Source: a virus. From it: DNA of 24,945 nucleotides. The notes below the pieces were generated by a model. It made no database searches. It was not told where the DNA came from and worked only from the letters and a program-made list of their open reading frames with translations. Of this stretch, positions 15,803-21,898 are shown piece by piece (the first letter of the stretch is position 1; each line of letters starts with the position of its first letter). The translations under genes were made by a program, and so were the position numbers. Location of the stretch: positions 1 to 24,945 of the IMG/VR virus record IMGVR_UViG_3300009071_000066. One strand, 5' to 3'.

Positions 15803-16387
15803 ATGTCAAGCCTATTTAATAAATTAGAATTACAAGCGTTTCGCGCCGGTATAACTCCTCGCACCCGAGAGTCTAGAGCGTGGTTTCAGAAAAAAGCAGC
15901 CGACCTTCGTAGAATCGACCGGAAAGCTCTTATGAACGAAGACCCTATTAAGAAAACTGGTAGCGAAATTGTTGGACATATGTACATGTATTTTTATGAA
16001 GCAAAGAATAAAGATACATTACCTTACTATGACAAATTTCCATTAACAATTGTCGCAGGACCGGCTGAAGGCGGTTTCTATGGTTTAAACTTGCATTACC
16101 TTCCGCCGGTGTTGAGAGCAAAATTCTTGGATTCCTTGTTAGATATAACCAATAATTCTAGATATGACGAATCAACCAAATTTAATCTGTCGTATAAAAT
16201 GCTCAAGAGAGCTTCTAAGATGAAATACTTTGCTCCTTGTTTTAAACATTATCTGAATTCGCAGGTTAGAAGTCAGTTCGCTAAAGTAAGCGCCCCAGAG
16301 TATGAGATTGCTGTGTTTTTACCCACTGCTCAATGGGAAGGAGCAAATAAAAATAAAGTCTATTCGGATTCAAGGAAAAAGATATAA
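15803..16387 (+). CDS. gp2: DNA end protector, gp2-like
   Basis: 194 residues. I assign it to gp2 from resemblance to the marine T4-like gp2 proteins I know: an N-terminal 'ESRAWFQKKAADLRRI', a central 'GHMYMYFYEAKNKDTLPYYD' with 'KFPLTIV', then 'GFYGLNLHYLPPVLRAKFLD', and C-terminal 'YEIAVFLPTAQWEGANKNKV'. T4 gp2 binds the ends of packaged DNA and shields them from host RecBCD. The position next to gp4 agrees with T4 order (2, 4, 53). The protein is basic (Lys/Arg-rich ends), as expected for DNA binding. It is shorter than T4 gp2 (274), so the identity is less certain than that of its neighbours. The stop overlaps the next start (TAATG). Confidence 0.6.
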   Translation: MSSLFNKLELQAFRAGITPRTRESRAWFQKKAADLRRIDRKALMNEDPIKKTGSEIVGHMYMYFYEAKNKDTLPYYDKFPLTIVAGPAEGGFYGLNLHYLPPVLRAKFLDSLLDITNNSRYDESTKFNLSYKMLKRASKMKYFAPCFKHYLNSQVRSQFAKVSAPEYEIAVFLPTAQWEGANKNKVYSDSRKKI

Positions 16388-17109
16388 TGTCATACAGTAT
16401 TGAAGATATAAAAAGTGCTGTGTCCGCTGGGAATGGGTTCGCTAGAGGAAATCTATTCAAAGTAAGACTGCCGCCAATAGACCCAAGGGCAAATACAAAG
16501 GATTTAAACCTATTGTGTAAAGGACTACAGCTGCCTGCCCGACAATTAAATGTGACTGCTAGACAAATCGGATTAACCACGGCCAATATAGTGAACGGGT
16601 TTGCTTCTCAAGATATAACAATGACGTTTCGAATGCTTAATAATCCTTACGTGAAAGATTACTTTGATACATGGCAGAATCAGATTGTAGACCATAACAG
16701 CTATGAAGTGGGGTATTACAGAGATTACGCAAAAGACATTACCATTTCATTATTAAGAAAATCGTTTGGGCTTGGTTTTCTGAACAGACAACTATTTGAA
16801 GTAAAGTCTTCAATACCAAGTGAAATTAGAAATCGATTGCCTTCTTTGGGTCCTCTGAATCTTGCCAGCGGAAAATTAGATTTTAACAAGTTAACGGCGG
16901 ATGCTATTGTATATGAATGCACTTTGATTGATGCTTATCCGACTTCTATTACCGCGATAGAATTGTCGGATGATGCCACAGACCAAGTTCTAGAAATAAC
17001 TGTAAGCTTTACATATAAAGATTGGAAAGCAGAATCGTTCTCGCCCCCGAACAATCCTTTGGGTGGAGTTCTGTCAAACGTACTAGATAAATTTGGATTG
17101 GGAAATTAG
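16387..17109 (+). CDS. gp54-like: Tail-tube family protein, probably gp54 baseplate tube initiator
   Basis: 240 residues with the T4 gp19/gp54 tube fold pattern: N-terminal 'GFARGNLFKVRLP', 'LCKGLQLPARQLN' (the 'k..sLP' strand), 'DITMTFRMLNNPYVKDYFDT' plus W, then the C-terminal 'YECTLIDAYPTSITAIELSD' and 'VLEITVSFTYKDW'. These are hallmarks of PF06841-type tube proteins. It has an insert of roughly 50 residues (about 133-180, with RNRLPSLGPLNLASGKL) compared with the 163-residue major tube protein gp19. The insert and the baseplate gene setting favour gp54, which starts tube assembly on gp48. A true gp19 would be expected beside the sheath gene elsewhere. AAGGA lies 10 bases before the ATG. 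Confidence 0.68.
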   Translation: MSYSIEDIKSAVSAGNGFARGNLFKVRLPPIDPRANTKDLNLLCKGLQLPARQLNVTARQIGLTTANIVNGFASQDITMTFRMLNNPYVKDYFDTWQNQIVDHNSYEVGYYRDYAKDITISLLRKSFGLGFLNRQLFEVKSSIPSEIRNRLPSLGPLNLASGKLDFNKLTADAIVYECTLIDAYPTSITAIELSDDATDQVLEITVSFTYKDWKAESFSPPNNPLGGVLSNVLDKFGLGN

Positions 17110-17129
17110 TTTTATTACTGGAGAATATT

Positions 17130-17834
17130 ATGGCGTTACCTAAGTTAAACGACTCACCGAAATATGCATTGAAGATACCTTCTACTCAGAAGAGAGTTAG
17201 ATTTCGTCCCTATTTGGTGAAAGAAGAAAAAGTACTAATGATGGCTGCAGAAACTAAAGATGCTTCAGCAACCATGAGTGCAATCGCGGACACGATTGAA
17301 GCGTGTTGTGATGAAAACATCGATAGAGAAAATCTGACGACATTTGATATTGAATATATGTTTACCAAGATTCGAGCGAAGTCCTCCGGAGAAACAGCAC
17401 AGATTTTTATGGCTTGTCAAAACTGCGAAACAAACAATGAGATTACGATAAATCTTGACAGCCTAGAAGTAAAAATGCCAAAGGTTAAAAACATGGCAAA
17501 GTTGACTAACGAAATCACTATTGAATTGCGCTATCCGCCCTTTGTTAATCTTCTAGAATATGATTTACAAAACATCAATTCAACAGAGACTGGGTTCTCT
17601 CTTGCAGCAGAATGTATTAAAGCAATCCATCATGGCGAAGAAAGGATTGATGTGAATGAAGTCTCGAAAAAAGAGATTTTAGATTTCATAGAACAAATGA
17701 CATCGGAACAGTTTAAAAATATTATGGAATTTATGGAAACTATGCCAAAGTTAGAATATGCTGCCAAGTTTAAATGTTCTGGTTGCGAAAAACCAAATTC
17801 GCAAAAGATAGAGGGTCTAAATAGTTTTTTTTAA
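17130..17834 (+). CDS. gp26: Baseplate hub/assembly protein gp26 (zero-frame product)
   Basis: 234 residues, similar to the T4 base plate family (PF12322, T4 gp26, 208 residues). It has 'KRVRFRPYLVKEEKVLMMAA' near the N-terminus, 'LTTFDIEYMFTKIRAKSSGE' and 'TIELRYPPFVNLLEYD' in the middle. Two CxxC pairs (C96/C99 in MACQNC and C216/C219 in KCSGC) make a probable zinc ribbon. GGAG stands before the ATG. The frame ends AGT TTT TTT TAA inside a run of eight T, where a -1 shift would extend it (see fusion entry). gp26 helps assemble the central hub in T4. It lies directly upstream of the probable tape measure gene, the usual place of tail-assembly chaperones. Confidence 0.8.
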   Translation: MALPKLNDSPKYALKIPSTQKRVRFRPYLVKEEKVLMMAAETKDASATMSAIADTIEACCDENIDRENLTTFDIEYMFTKIRAKSSGETAQIFMACQNCETNNEITINLDSLEVKMPKVKNMAKLTNEITIELRYPPFVNLLEYDLQNINSTETGFSLAAECIKAIHHGEERIDVNEVSKKEILDFIEQMTSEQFKNIMEFMETMPKLEYAAKFKCSGCEKPNSQKIEGLNSFF

Positions 17835-18016
17835 TATGCCTCTCTCATGATAATCTGGTAAATCATTATAAGCTTAACTTTGAGTTAATTTACCAAGATA
17901 GGTTTACACTTGAAGAGTTAGATAATATGATGCCTTGGGAGAGGGAAGTTTACGTAAATATGTTAATTAATAAGATTAAAGAAGAAAACGAACGAAGGAA
18001 ACACGCTAGTGGCTGA
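17130..18016 (+). CDS. gp26-51: gp26-gp51-type -1 frameshift fusion
   Basis: If ribosomes slip -1 on T_TTT_TTT at 17825-17831, reading continues through TTA (17831-17833) for 61 more codons to TGA 18014-18016, making 295 residues. The extension begins LICLSHDNLVNHYKLNFELI and contains 'FTLEELDNMMPWEREVYVNM', then 'LINKIKEENERRK'. This is clearly protein-like, and I recognise the pattern from C-terminal parts of T4-like gp26/gp51 proteins. The -1 frame has a stop just before the slip (TAG 17822). The only later in-frame starts inside it, the ATG codons at M33-M34 of the extension, would drop its conserved first half. It ends overlapping the next gene by 8 bases, leaving no real gap. Programmed frameshifting is inferred. 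Confidence 0.72.
17825..17831 (+). promoter_or_regulatory. -1 ribosomal frameshift slippery heptamer T_TTT_TTT
   Basis: It lies at the end of gp26, with zero-frame codons TTT TTT then TAA, so both tRNAs can re-pair one base back and the stop follows directly. Downstream, a 6-base stem (TTAACT/AGTTAA, loop TTG, 17874-17888) with flanking GGTAAA (17857-17862) and TTTACC (17889-17894) could form an extended structure. It begins 25 bases away, further than in classic sites, so the stimulator is uncertain. Confidence 0.7.
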
Positions 18017-19358
18017 AGAAAAAGAAATTAGTTACATGCAGCAGGTCACAGATCGTCTTAAGACGATCAACGAAGAAGGCGCTGAAGACCGAAATGCGAC
18101 CAAAGGCAAGGGCATACAAAGCTCTTTGCTTCGCGATCAGATAAAGATACTAGAAGTAATCGCGAATAGTGTCGCCATGCTCAATAATAACTTCGAAGAG
18201 TTTATGCAGAACCAAGCCCTTGCTAGTTTAAAAGGATTAGACCCAGAAGATAAAGGTGGCGTACAGGGCAAGACGTCGGGTGCCAAAAATTCGGGCGATA
18301 AAGATGATGCTGGCTTTCTCTTTGATGGTATTGTAGCGAGCTTCATAGCGTTCAAAGCTTCAATGATGTTATTTGGTACAAGGCTATTGAACTTCATAAA
18401 GCGTATTGCTCTTCCTGTGACTGCAGTTATTGCGCTTATTAAGGGGTTTATGGAAGATTTTGAATCAACAGAAGGTACGTTTGGAGAAAAGGTAGTCGCG
18501 GGACTTGGCGGTGCTATCCAGAAACTGTTTAAGTGGTTAATTGCAGTACCTAGTCAGTTCGTCGTAGATTTGGCTGCTTGGTTGGCTCGGAAATTTGGAG
18601 CAAATGAAGCAGCAGCATATCTAGAGAAAGTCGATGTTGCTAAAATGTGGGAAGATCTTCTTAAAGGAATTGGTGAATTCCTGAAACCGATGACCGATAT
18701 GATCGCAAACGGGATTGACTGGTTTATGGGACCGGAAAGCGAGGAAGCTAAAGAAATGGTTTCTACTGTGATAGATACCGTTTTTGAAAAAATAAAATCA
18801 ATCGCGAAAGGTTTAGCGGACCTCTTTCATTTCTTCACGACCGGCGAAGACATTGGTATAGTTACAGAAATACAAGAAATGTACCAAGGAATCGTAGATT
18901 GGCTTTCTACATTGCCAGACAAAATGATGGCCCCGATCATAAAAATACAAGAAATGTACCAAGGAATCGTAGATTGGTTTTCTGAATTGCCGTCCAAGCT
19001 TTTTAATGGTCTTGGCGACCTAACCAAAAAGGGGTTATCAGCGCTTGGGTTTGGATCAGACTCTTCAGAAGAGTCTGCAGGAGACGATGATTATGATCCA
19101 AAGACAGTCATCGATTATGGCGATCCTACGCGATCAGGAAGGGTAACTGCCGCAGAAGCGCGTAGAGCAGAGTTAACAGGAGAATTAACGGAGGCGGAAA
19201 AGAATGCCTTTAAAGGGCATTCTCAAACTGCTAATGTAAACATTGCGCCGCAGTCAAATAACACTAATGTTAACAACAGCACAACAAACGTTACAGCAAG
19301 CAGTGGTCCCGTAAGGGACCCCAACCCGTTAAAAAATCGAAGCAGAGAAACGTTTTAA
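18009..19358 (+). CDS. Probable tail tape measure protein
   Basis: 449 residues from GTG 18009, with AAGGA 9 bases upstream. The protein is mostly helical: a charged N-terminus, hydrophobic segments at about 103-147 (FDGIVASFIAFKASMMLFGT, IALPVTAVIALIKGF), long amphipathic helices to about 345, then an acidic and Asn/Thr-rich tail (NVNIAPQSNNTNVNNSTTNV). This profile, and the position right after a frameshifting chaperone-type gene, fit a tape measure protein (T4 gp29, 590 residues). A 25-residue unit is repeated in tandem (IQEMYQGIVDW at 288-298 and 313-323). Identity is inferred from context and composition. A hub protein such as gp28 or gp29-associated is the alternative. The stop overlaps the convergent gp32 stop. 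Confidence 0.58.
   Translation: MAEEKEISYMQQVTDRLKTINEEGAEDRNATKGKGIQSSLLRDQIKILEVIANSVAMLNNNFEEFMQNQALASLKGLDPEDKGGVQGKTSGAKNSGDKDDAGFLFDGIVASFIAFKASMMLFGTRLLNFIKRIALPVTAVIALIKGFMEDFESTEGTFGEKVVAGLGGAIQKLFKWLIAVPSQFVVDLAAWLARKFGANEAAAYLEKVDVAKMWEDLLKGIGEFLKPMTDMIANGIDWFMGPESEEAKEMVSTVIDTVFEKIKSIAKGLADLFHFFTTGEDIGIVTEIQEMYQGIVDWLSTLPDKMMAPIIKIQEMYQGIVDWFSELPSKLFNGLGDLTKKGLSALGFGSDSSEESAGDDDYDPKTVIDYGDPTRSGRVTAAEARRAELTGELTEAEKNAFKGHSQTANVNIAPQSNNTNVNNSTTNVTASSGPVRDPNPLKNRSRETF
18051..18068. repeat. Perfect 18-bp palindrome
   Basis: GATCGTCTTAAGACGATC reads the same on both strands. As RNA it would fold into a 7-bp stem with a TTAA loop, starting 42 bases after the tape measure start codon. 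It is inside coding sequence. A regulatory or protein-binding role is not shown. Confidence 0.5.
18868..18977 (+). repeat. Tandem duplication: 35-bp perfect repeat, 75-bp period
   Basis: Bases 18868-18902 are repeated exactly at 18943-18977. The sequences after each copy are also similar (TTTCTACATTGCC and TTTCTGAATTGCC). The period is 75 bases, exactly 25 codons, so the tape measure reading frame is kept. Confidence 0.85.
19057..19077. repeat. Perfect inverted repeat, hairpin in tape measure 3' region
   Basis: Arms CAGACTCTTC and GAAGAGTCTG are exact complements around one central A. A hairpin of about 8 bp with a 5-base loop is expected. There is no T run on either side. Confidence 0.45.
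19198..19223 (-). terminator. Possible intrinsic terminator for gp32 transcripts
   Basis: On the minus strand, AGAATGCC pairs with GGCATTCT (8 bp, extendable by T-G and T-A pairs over a short loop), and the stem runs straight into TTTT (19201-19198). It lies about 130 bases past the gp32 stop, antisense to the end of the convergent gene. On the plus strand no T run follows, so it would act in one direction only. Confidence 0.42.
19305..19320. repeat. Hairpin with GTAA tetraloop near convergent gene ends
   Basis: GGTCCC and GGGACC form a perfect 6-bp stem closed by GTAA (a GNRA-type loop in the plus RNA). It is inside the last codons of the tape measure gene, 35 bases from the gp32 stop. It could protect or stall mRNA ends. 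No T run follows. Confidence 0.4.
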
Positions 19359-20245
19359 TCTTCTGCAGCTAACTTTGCAAAGTATGACATAGTGTCATCT
19401 TCGTCTTCGGCGGTCACCGTAATCTCCGGTTCAGAAGCCGTCTTAGGAGCTGGCGCTGCAGCTGTCTCGGTTACTGAAGTAAAGTTTCGTTCAGCAGCAG
19501 CAGTAACACCAAGGACCATATTCAATCGCTCTTGTAGCTCGTTATAGCTCTTGTAGTTGTCTGGATCAGAATACTCGTTAAGATCATGCAGCTTCGAATA
19601 GATCTGTTCTAAGACGTCATCGTCGTCCGAAAGAGGTTTCGAAGAAGCAAACTCAGACTTATCGTAGTTTCGGTATCCCTCAACATTACGAATCTTCAAT
19701 TTGAAAGAAGCACCTTCCCAGAAGTCAAATGGGTTGACAGGATCTTCGTCAGCAAACTGTGGTTGCATAACATCCATAATCTTGTCAAAGATCTTCTTAC
19801 CAAAGACAAACAGTTTTACCTGTCCTTCAGTCTCAGGATTAGCAGAATCGCTCTCGACAAGAACATTTGCAACATAGTGCAATCGACGCTTACGTTCACG
19901 AACAATCTCTTTGTCTCGCTCGTTACCAGAGTTCCAGAGCTTGCTGTTAGCTTCTGATACAGGATCGTTCTGACCAATAGAGGTCAAAGACTTCTCAATG
20001 TACCATTGCCCAGTTGGACCTTTGAAACCATGATCCCAGTAACGAACCCACGGGAGGTCAGTACCTTCGGCAGCAGGAAGAAACCTTAATACCGCATAGC
20101 CATTGCCGGCTTTGTCAACTGTCGGCTTCCAGATACGTTCGTCCACATAGGACTTCTTCTCTGGACCAGCGTTTTGGCCAGAAGCAGCATTAACTAGTTT
20201 CGTGATTGAATTTGCGCGGTTGCGCTTAAGAGTGTCAAAAGACAT
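19355..20245 (-). CDS. gp32: Single-stranded DNA-binding protein gp32
   Basis: 296 residues; T4 gp32 has 301. It has an N-terminal basic segment (LKRNRANS, the cooperativity 'LAST'-like region), core 'VLRFLPAAEGTDLPWVRYWD', 'RRLHYVANVLV', 'PETEGQVKLFVFGKKIFDKI' and 'DFWEGASFKLKIRNVEGYRN' (T4: [40 protein letters not shown]), and an acidic C-terminal tail ending DDTMSYFAKLAAED. gp32 coats single-stranded DNA in replication, recombination and repair and recruits partners through the tail. The zinc-binding Cys of T4 (C77, C87, C90) appear replaced: the region reads EKSLTSIGQNDPVSEANS, with S86, D94 and S97. GAGGT lies 6 bases before the ATG. The stop interlocks with the convergent tape measure stop. 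Confidence 0.93.
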   Translation of the reverse strand: MSFDTLKRNRANSITKLVNAASGQNAGPEKKSYVDERIWKPTVDKAGNGYAVLRFLPAAEGTDLPWVRYWDHGFKGPTGQWYIEKSLTSIGQNDPVSEANSKLWNSGNERDKEIVRERKRRLHYVANVLVESDSANPETEGQVKLFVFGKKIFDKIMDVMQPQFADEDPVNPFDFWEGASFKLKIRNVEGYRNYDKSEFASSKPLSDDDDVLEQIYSKLHDLNEYSDPDNYKSYNELQERLNMVLGVTAAAERNFTSVTETAAAPAPKTASEPEITVTAEDEDDTMSYFAKLAAED

Positions 20246-20339
20246 ATTATTACCTCGTATTTTATTTGTATGTTTTGTATTTTTTTATCCACAAGTACAT
20301 CATTATGTAGAACTATATATATTACTCGATTATGAGTAA
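20246..20339 (-). promoter_or_regulatory. gp32 leader region with hairpin next to the gp33 stop
   Basis: This 94-base AT-rich gap is the longest non-coding stretch in the window. At 20322-20339, right after the gp33 stop, TTACTC and GAGTAA form a 6-bp stem with a 6-base loop. On the minus strand TATATATAG follows. No clear promoter can be named. T4 gp32 represses its own mRNA through an upstream leader structure, so a similar role is possible but not shown. Confidence 0.3.
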
Positions 20340-20573
20340 CTATTCAAACGGAAGAGTATTACCCTTCGGTATGAAATTCAGGCTTTGAGCCTCAACCTCG
20401 ATTTTATCTTTGATGACCTGCGAGATAAACTTGCGGACATCATCGATATCGATGTTATTTTGTTCACAAAGATAGACAACAGTGTCAAGATAGGACAAGC
20501 CTTTTGATTGTACTGTTTTCTCTATCATCTTGGTGAATTTACTTTTGTTCAATATTAGACCATCAAGGTTCAT
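20340..20573 (-). CDS. gp33: Late transcription coactivator gp33
   Basis: 77 residues; T4 gp33 has 112. The central part (GLSYLDTVVYLCEQNNIDID, then DVRKFISQVIKDKIEVEA) aligns with T4 (GMSYLEATTAFLEENSIPET, then QFAKFIPSGIIEKIQSEA). The C-terminal NTLPFE matches T4 NTLDFLL, the sliding-clamp-binding tail. gp33 bridges the RNA polymerase beta flap and the gp45 clamp and, with the gp55 sigma factor, turns on late genes. It would thus act at the NATAAATA boxes found here. AGGAG stands 9 bases before the ATG. It lies upstream of gp32 on the same strand and 24 bases from a divergent gene. Confidence 0.85.
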   Translation of the reverse strand: MNLDGLILNKSKFTKMIEKTVQSKGLSYLDTVVYLCEQNNIDIDDVRKFISQVIKDKIEVEAQSLNFIPKGNTLPFE

Positions 20574-20597
20574 TACAACTTACTCCTAGGTAAAATT

Positions 20598-20852
20598 ATG
20601 GCTACTAAAGAATTATTCGATTTTGGGTTTACAGCGGTAAACGAAGACGAACTTGACGTTGCGCAAGAGGTCAAATCTGTAACTGATACAGCAGAACAGT
20701 TACAGAAAAAATTAGACGATTTGTACAATGCGATTCAACCTCTTCTAGCAAACCTTAAAACTAATCCTGAAAAAGAATATATTAAATGGCCAAATAGGCT
20801 TGAGAAGGTAGAACAGTTCGAAGATGTTCTTCAAGATATCTACCTGTCATAA
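20598..20852 (+). CDS. Conserved small protein of marine T4-like phages, unknown function
   Basis: 84 residues, acidic and helical: 'FDFGFTAVNEDELDVAQEVK' at the N-terminus, then 'LQKKLDDLYNAIQPLLANLK' and 'NPEKEYIKWPNRLEKVEQFE'. I recall close relatives next to gp33/gp32 in marine T4-like phages, none with a known role as far as I know. The heptad-like leucine spacing (about 35-60) suggests a coiled coil. AGGT stands about 7 bases before the ATG. It is the only plus-strand gene among minus-strand genes, its end meets the next minus-strand gene with one base between, and its start faces gp33. Proximity to gp33 and gp32 hints at a link to transcription or replication; that is inference. Confidence 0.78.
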   Translation: MATKELFDFGFTAVNEDELDVAQEVKSVTDTAEQLQKKLDDLYNAIQPLLANLKTNPEKEYIKWPNRLEKVEQFEDVLQDIYLS

Positions 20853-20853
20853 C

Positions 20854-21129
20854 CTATAGAATAATCCCGCTTATCGACTTCGTATATTCGTTCGCGACTT
20901 CTTTAGCAGTGGGCACCAAAAGAATAACTCCTGATTTCTGAAAGGTTACTTCACCAATGCTGGGCATACCCGTCATGGCTACGGTGGGCATAAACTGAAT
21001 GGTTTCGTTAACAGGAGAAACGATATGTGGATCTCCTATGACAAAAGTGTCATCAGTTTCTTTCTTAAATTTACCTACGTACTCTGCGCCTGTTACAGCT
21101 ACAACGGTTACTATATCATTAATTTTCAT
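20854..21129 (-). CDS. Small beta-barrel protein, possibly Sm-like, unknown function
   Basis: 91 residues from ATG 21129, chosen because AGGAG lies 6 bases upstream; a further in-frame upstream start lacks this. The sequence is strand-rich: MKINDIVTVVAVTGAEYVGK, FKKETDDTFVIGDPHIV, then IQFMPTVAMTG and VTFQKSGVILLVP, with a short C-terminal helix (AKEVANEYTKSISG). The order 'DIVTVVAVTGAEYVGKFKKE' then 'FVIGDPHIV' resembles the first strands of an Sm/LSm or SH3-like barrel. That is a weak, pattern-only suggestion. The first 11 bases overlap the end of the upstream dehydrogenase gene. Confidence 0.72.
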   Translation of the reverse strand: MKINDIVTVVAVTGAEYVGKFKKETDDTFVIGDPHIVSPVNETIQFMPTVAMTGMPSIGEVTFQKSGVILLVPTAKEVANEYTKSISGIIL

Positions 21130-21898
21130 TTCTATACTCCTCATTACAATCTACGACAGCGTCTAATAGTGGTGAACCAACAGCAATATACCTCAATGCC
21201 GCGATATCCTTTGGTAAACAATGGCCCCCATATCCAAATTTACCATCCGGCCCAGGAACCTGAGTGTGAGACTTTCCAATTCTAGGGTCAACAGTAATAG
21301 CATCTACCATTTGGTCAAACCCTTCGAATCCAATGTCTTTATAGATTTTATACATCTCGTTAAAGAAGGTCACCTTAGTTGCTAAAAAGGTATTCTCAAC
21401 ATACTTAGCAAAGGATGCCTGTTGCAAAGAACAATACTTAACATCGCACAAACTTGGTAATACTGGCCGTAACAGTTCATCCCAAAATCGACAATCGTCT
21501 CCACCATAGATTGCATATGTTTGAAACTCAAATTCTTCTAATGTATTTCGATTGACGTTCGAACTACCCAAAAACTCAGGCGAGTAAGTATAACTACCGT
21601 CACGAACCCCCGCTTCCCAATCTATCCAAACAGGATCGACAGCTGATTTAATTAAATACTTCACACTACCGTACTTATTAAACACTTCTTCGACATGATC
21701 AGTATTACAAGAACCGTTTTCGCGCATAGGCGTGGCAACGCAAACGACAACAGCATCAACGGGAGATAGATTAGGATTCGGTATATAGTTGTGTCCCTTT
21801 GCAGGATCATCTACAAAAACCTGCAAATCGTCTCTCTTTTGCAAGACATATTCAACTGCCTGCCCAACGGCACCATAACCAGCAACAACAATTTTCAC
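21119..21898 (-). CDS. Short nucleotide-sugar dehydrogenase (UDP-glucose/GDP-mannose 6-dehydrogenase family)
   Basis: 259 residues from GTG 21898, chosen because it overlaps the previous stop as GTGA and has GGGA upstream; the protein then starts MKIVVAGYGAVG. Features are the Rossmann GxGxxG (G7-Y-G-A-V-G12), VATPMRENGSCNTDHV (55-69), YSPEFLGSS (105-113), AKYVENTFLATKVTFFNE (164-181, with K165 and N169), and YGGHCLPKD (223-231) with catalytic C227. The family oxidises the sugar C6 alcohol to the uronic acid in two NAD-dependent steps. Usual members have about 390-450 residues. This one ends at CNEEYR, just after the dimerisation helix, and lacks the C-terminal sugar-nucleotide-binding domain. 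All catalytic motifs seen are intact. A role in modifying host surface sugars or phage glycans is inferred. Confidence 0.82.
   Translation of the reverse strand: MKIVVAGYGAVGQAVEYVLQKRDDLQVFVDDPAKGHNYIPNPNLSPVDAVVVCVATPMRENGSCNTDHVEEVFNKYGSVKYLIKSAVDPVWIDWEAGVRDGSYTYSPEFLGSSNVNRNTLEEFEFQTYAIYGGDDCRFWDELLRPVLPSLCDVKYCSLQQASFAKYVENTFLATKVTFFNEMYKIYKDIGFEGFDQMVDAITVDPRIGKSHTQVPGPDGKFGYGGHCLPKDIAALRYIAVGSPLLDAVVDCNEEYRNEN

Noticed and set aside
16387-17109. Major tail tube protein gp19
   Set aside because: The fold fits, but it is 240 rather than about 163 residues, has an internal insert, and lies with baseplate genes rather than next to a sheath gene. gp54-like is the better call.
20281-20321. 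TATATATAG on the minus strand upstream of gp32 as a late promoter
   Set aside because: It differs from NATAAATA at a core base, and gp32 in T4-like phages is not purely late. AT-rich DNA makes such runs likely by chance.
20322-20339. Hairpin after gp33 as an intrinsic terminator
   Set aside because: On the minus strand the stem is followed by ATATATAG, not a T run, so termination is not supported. It is kept only as part of the gp32 leader.
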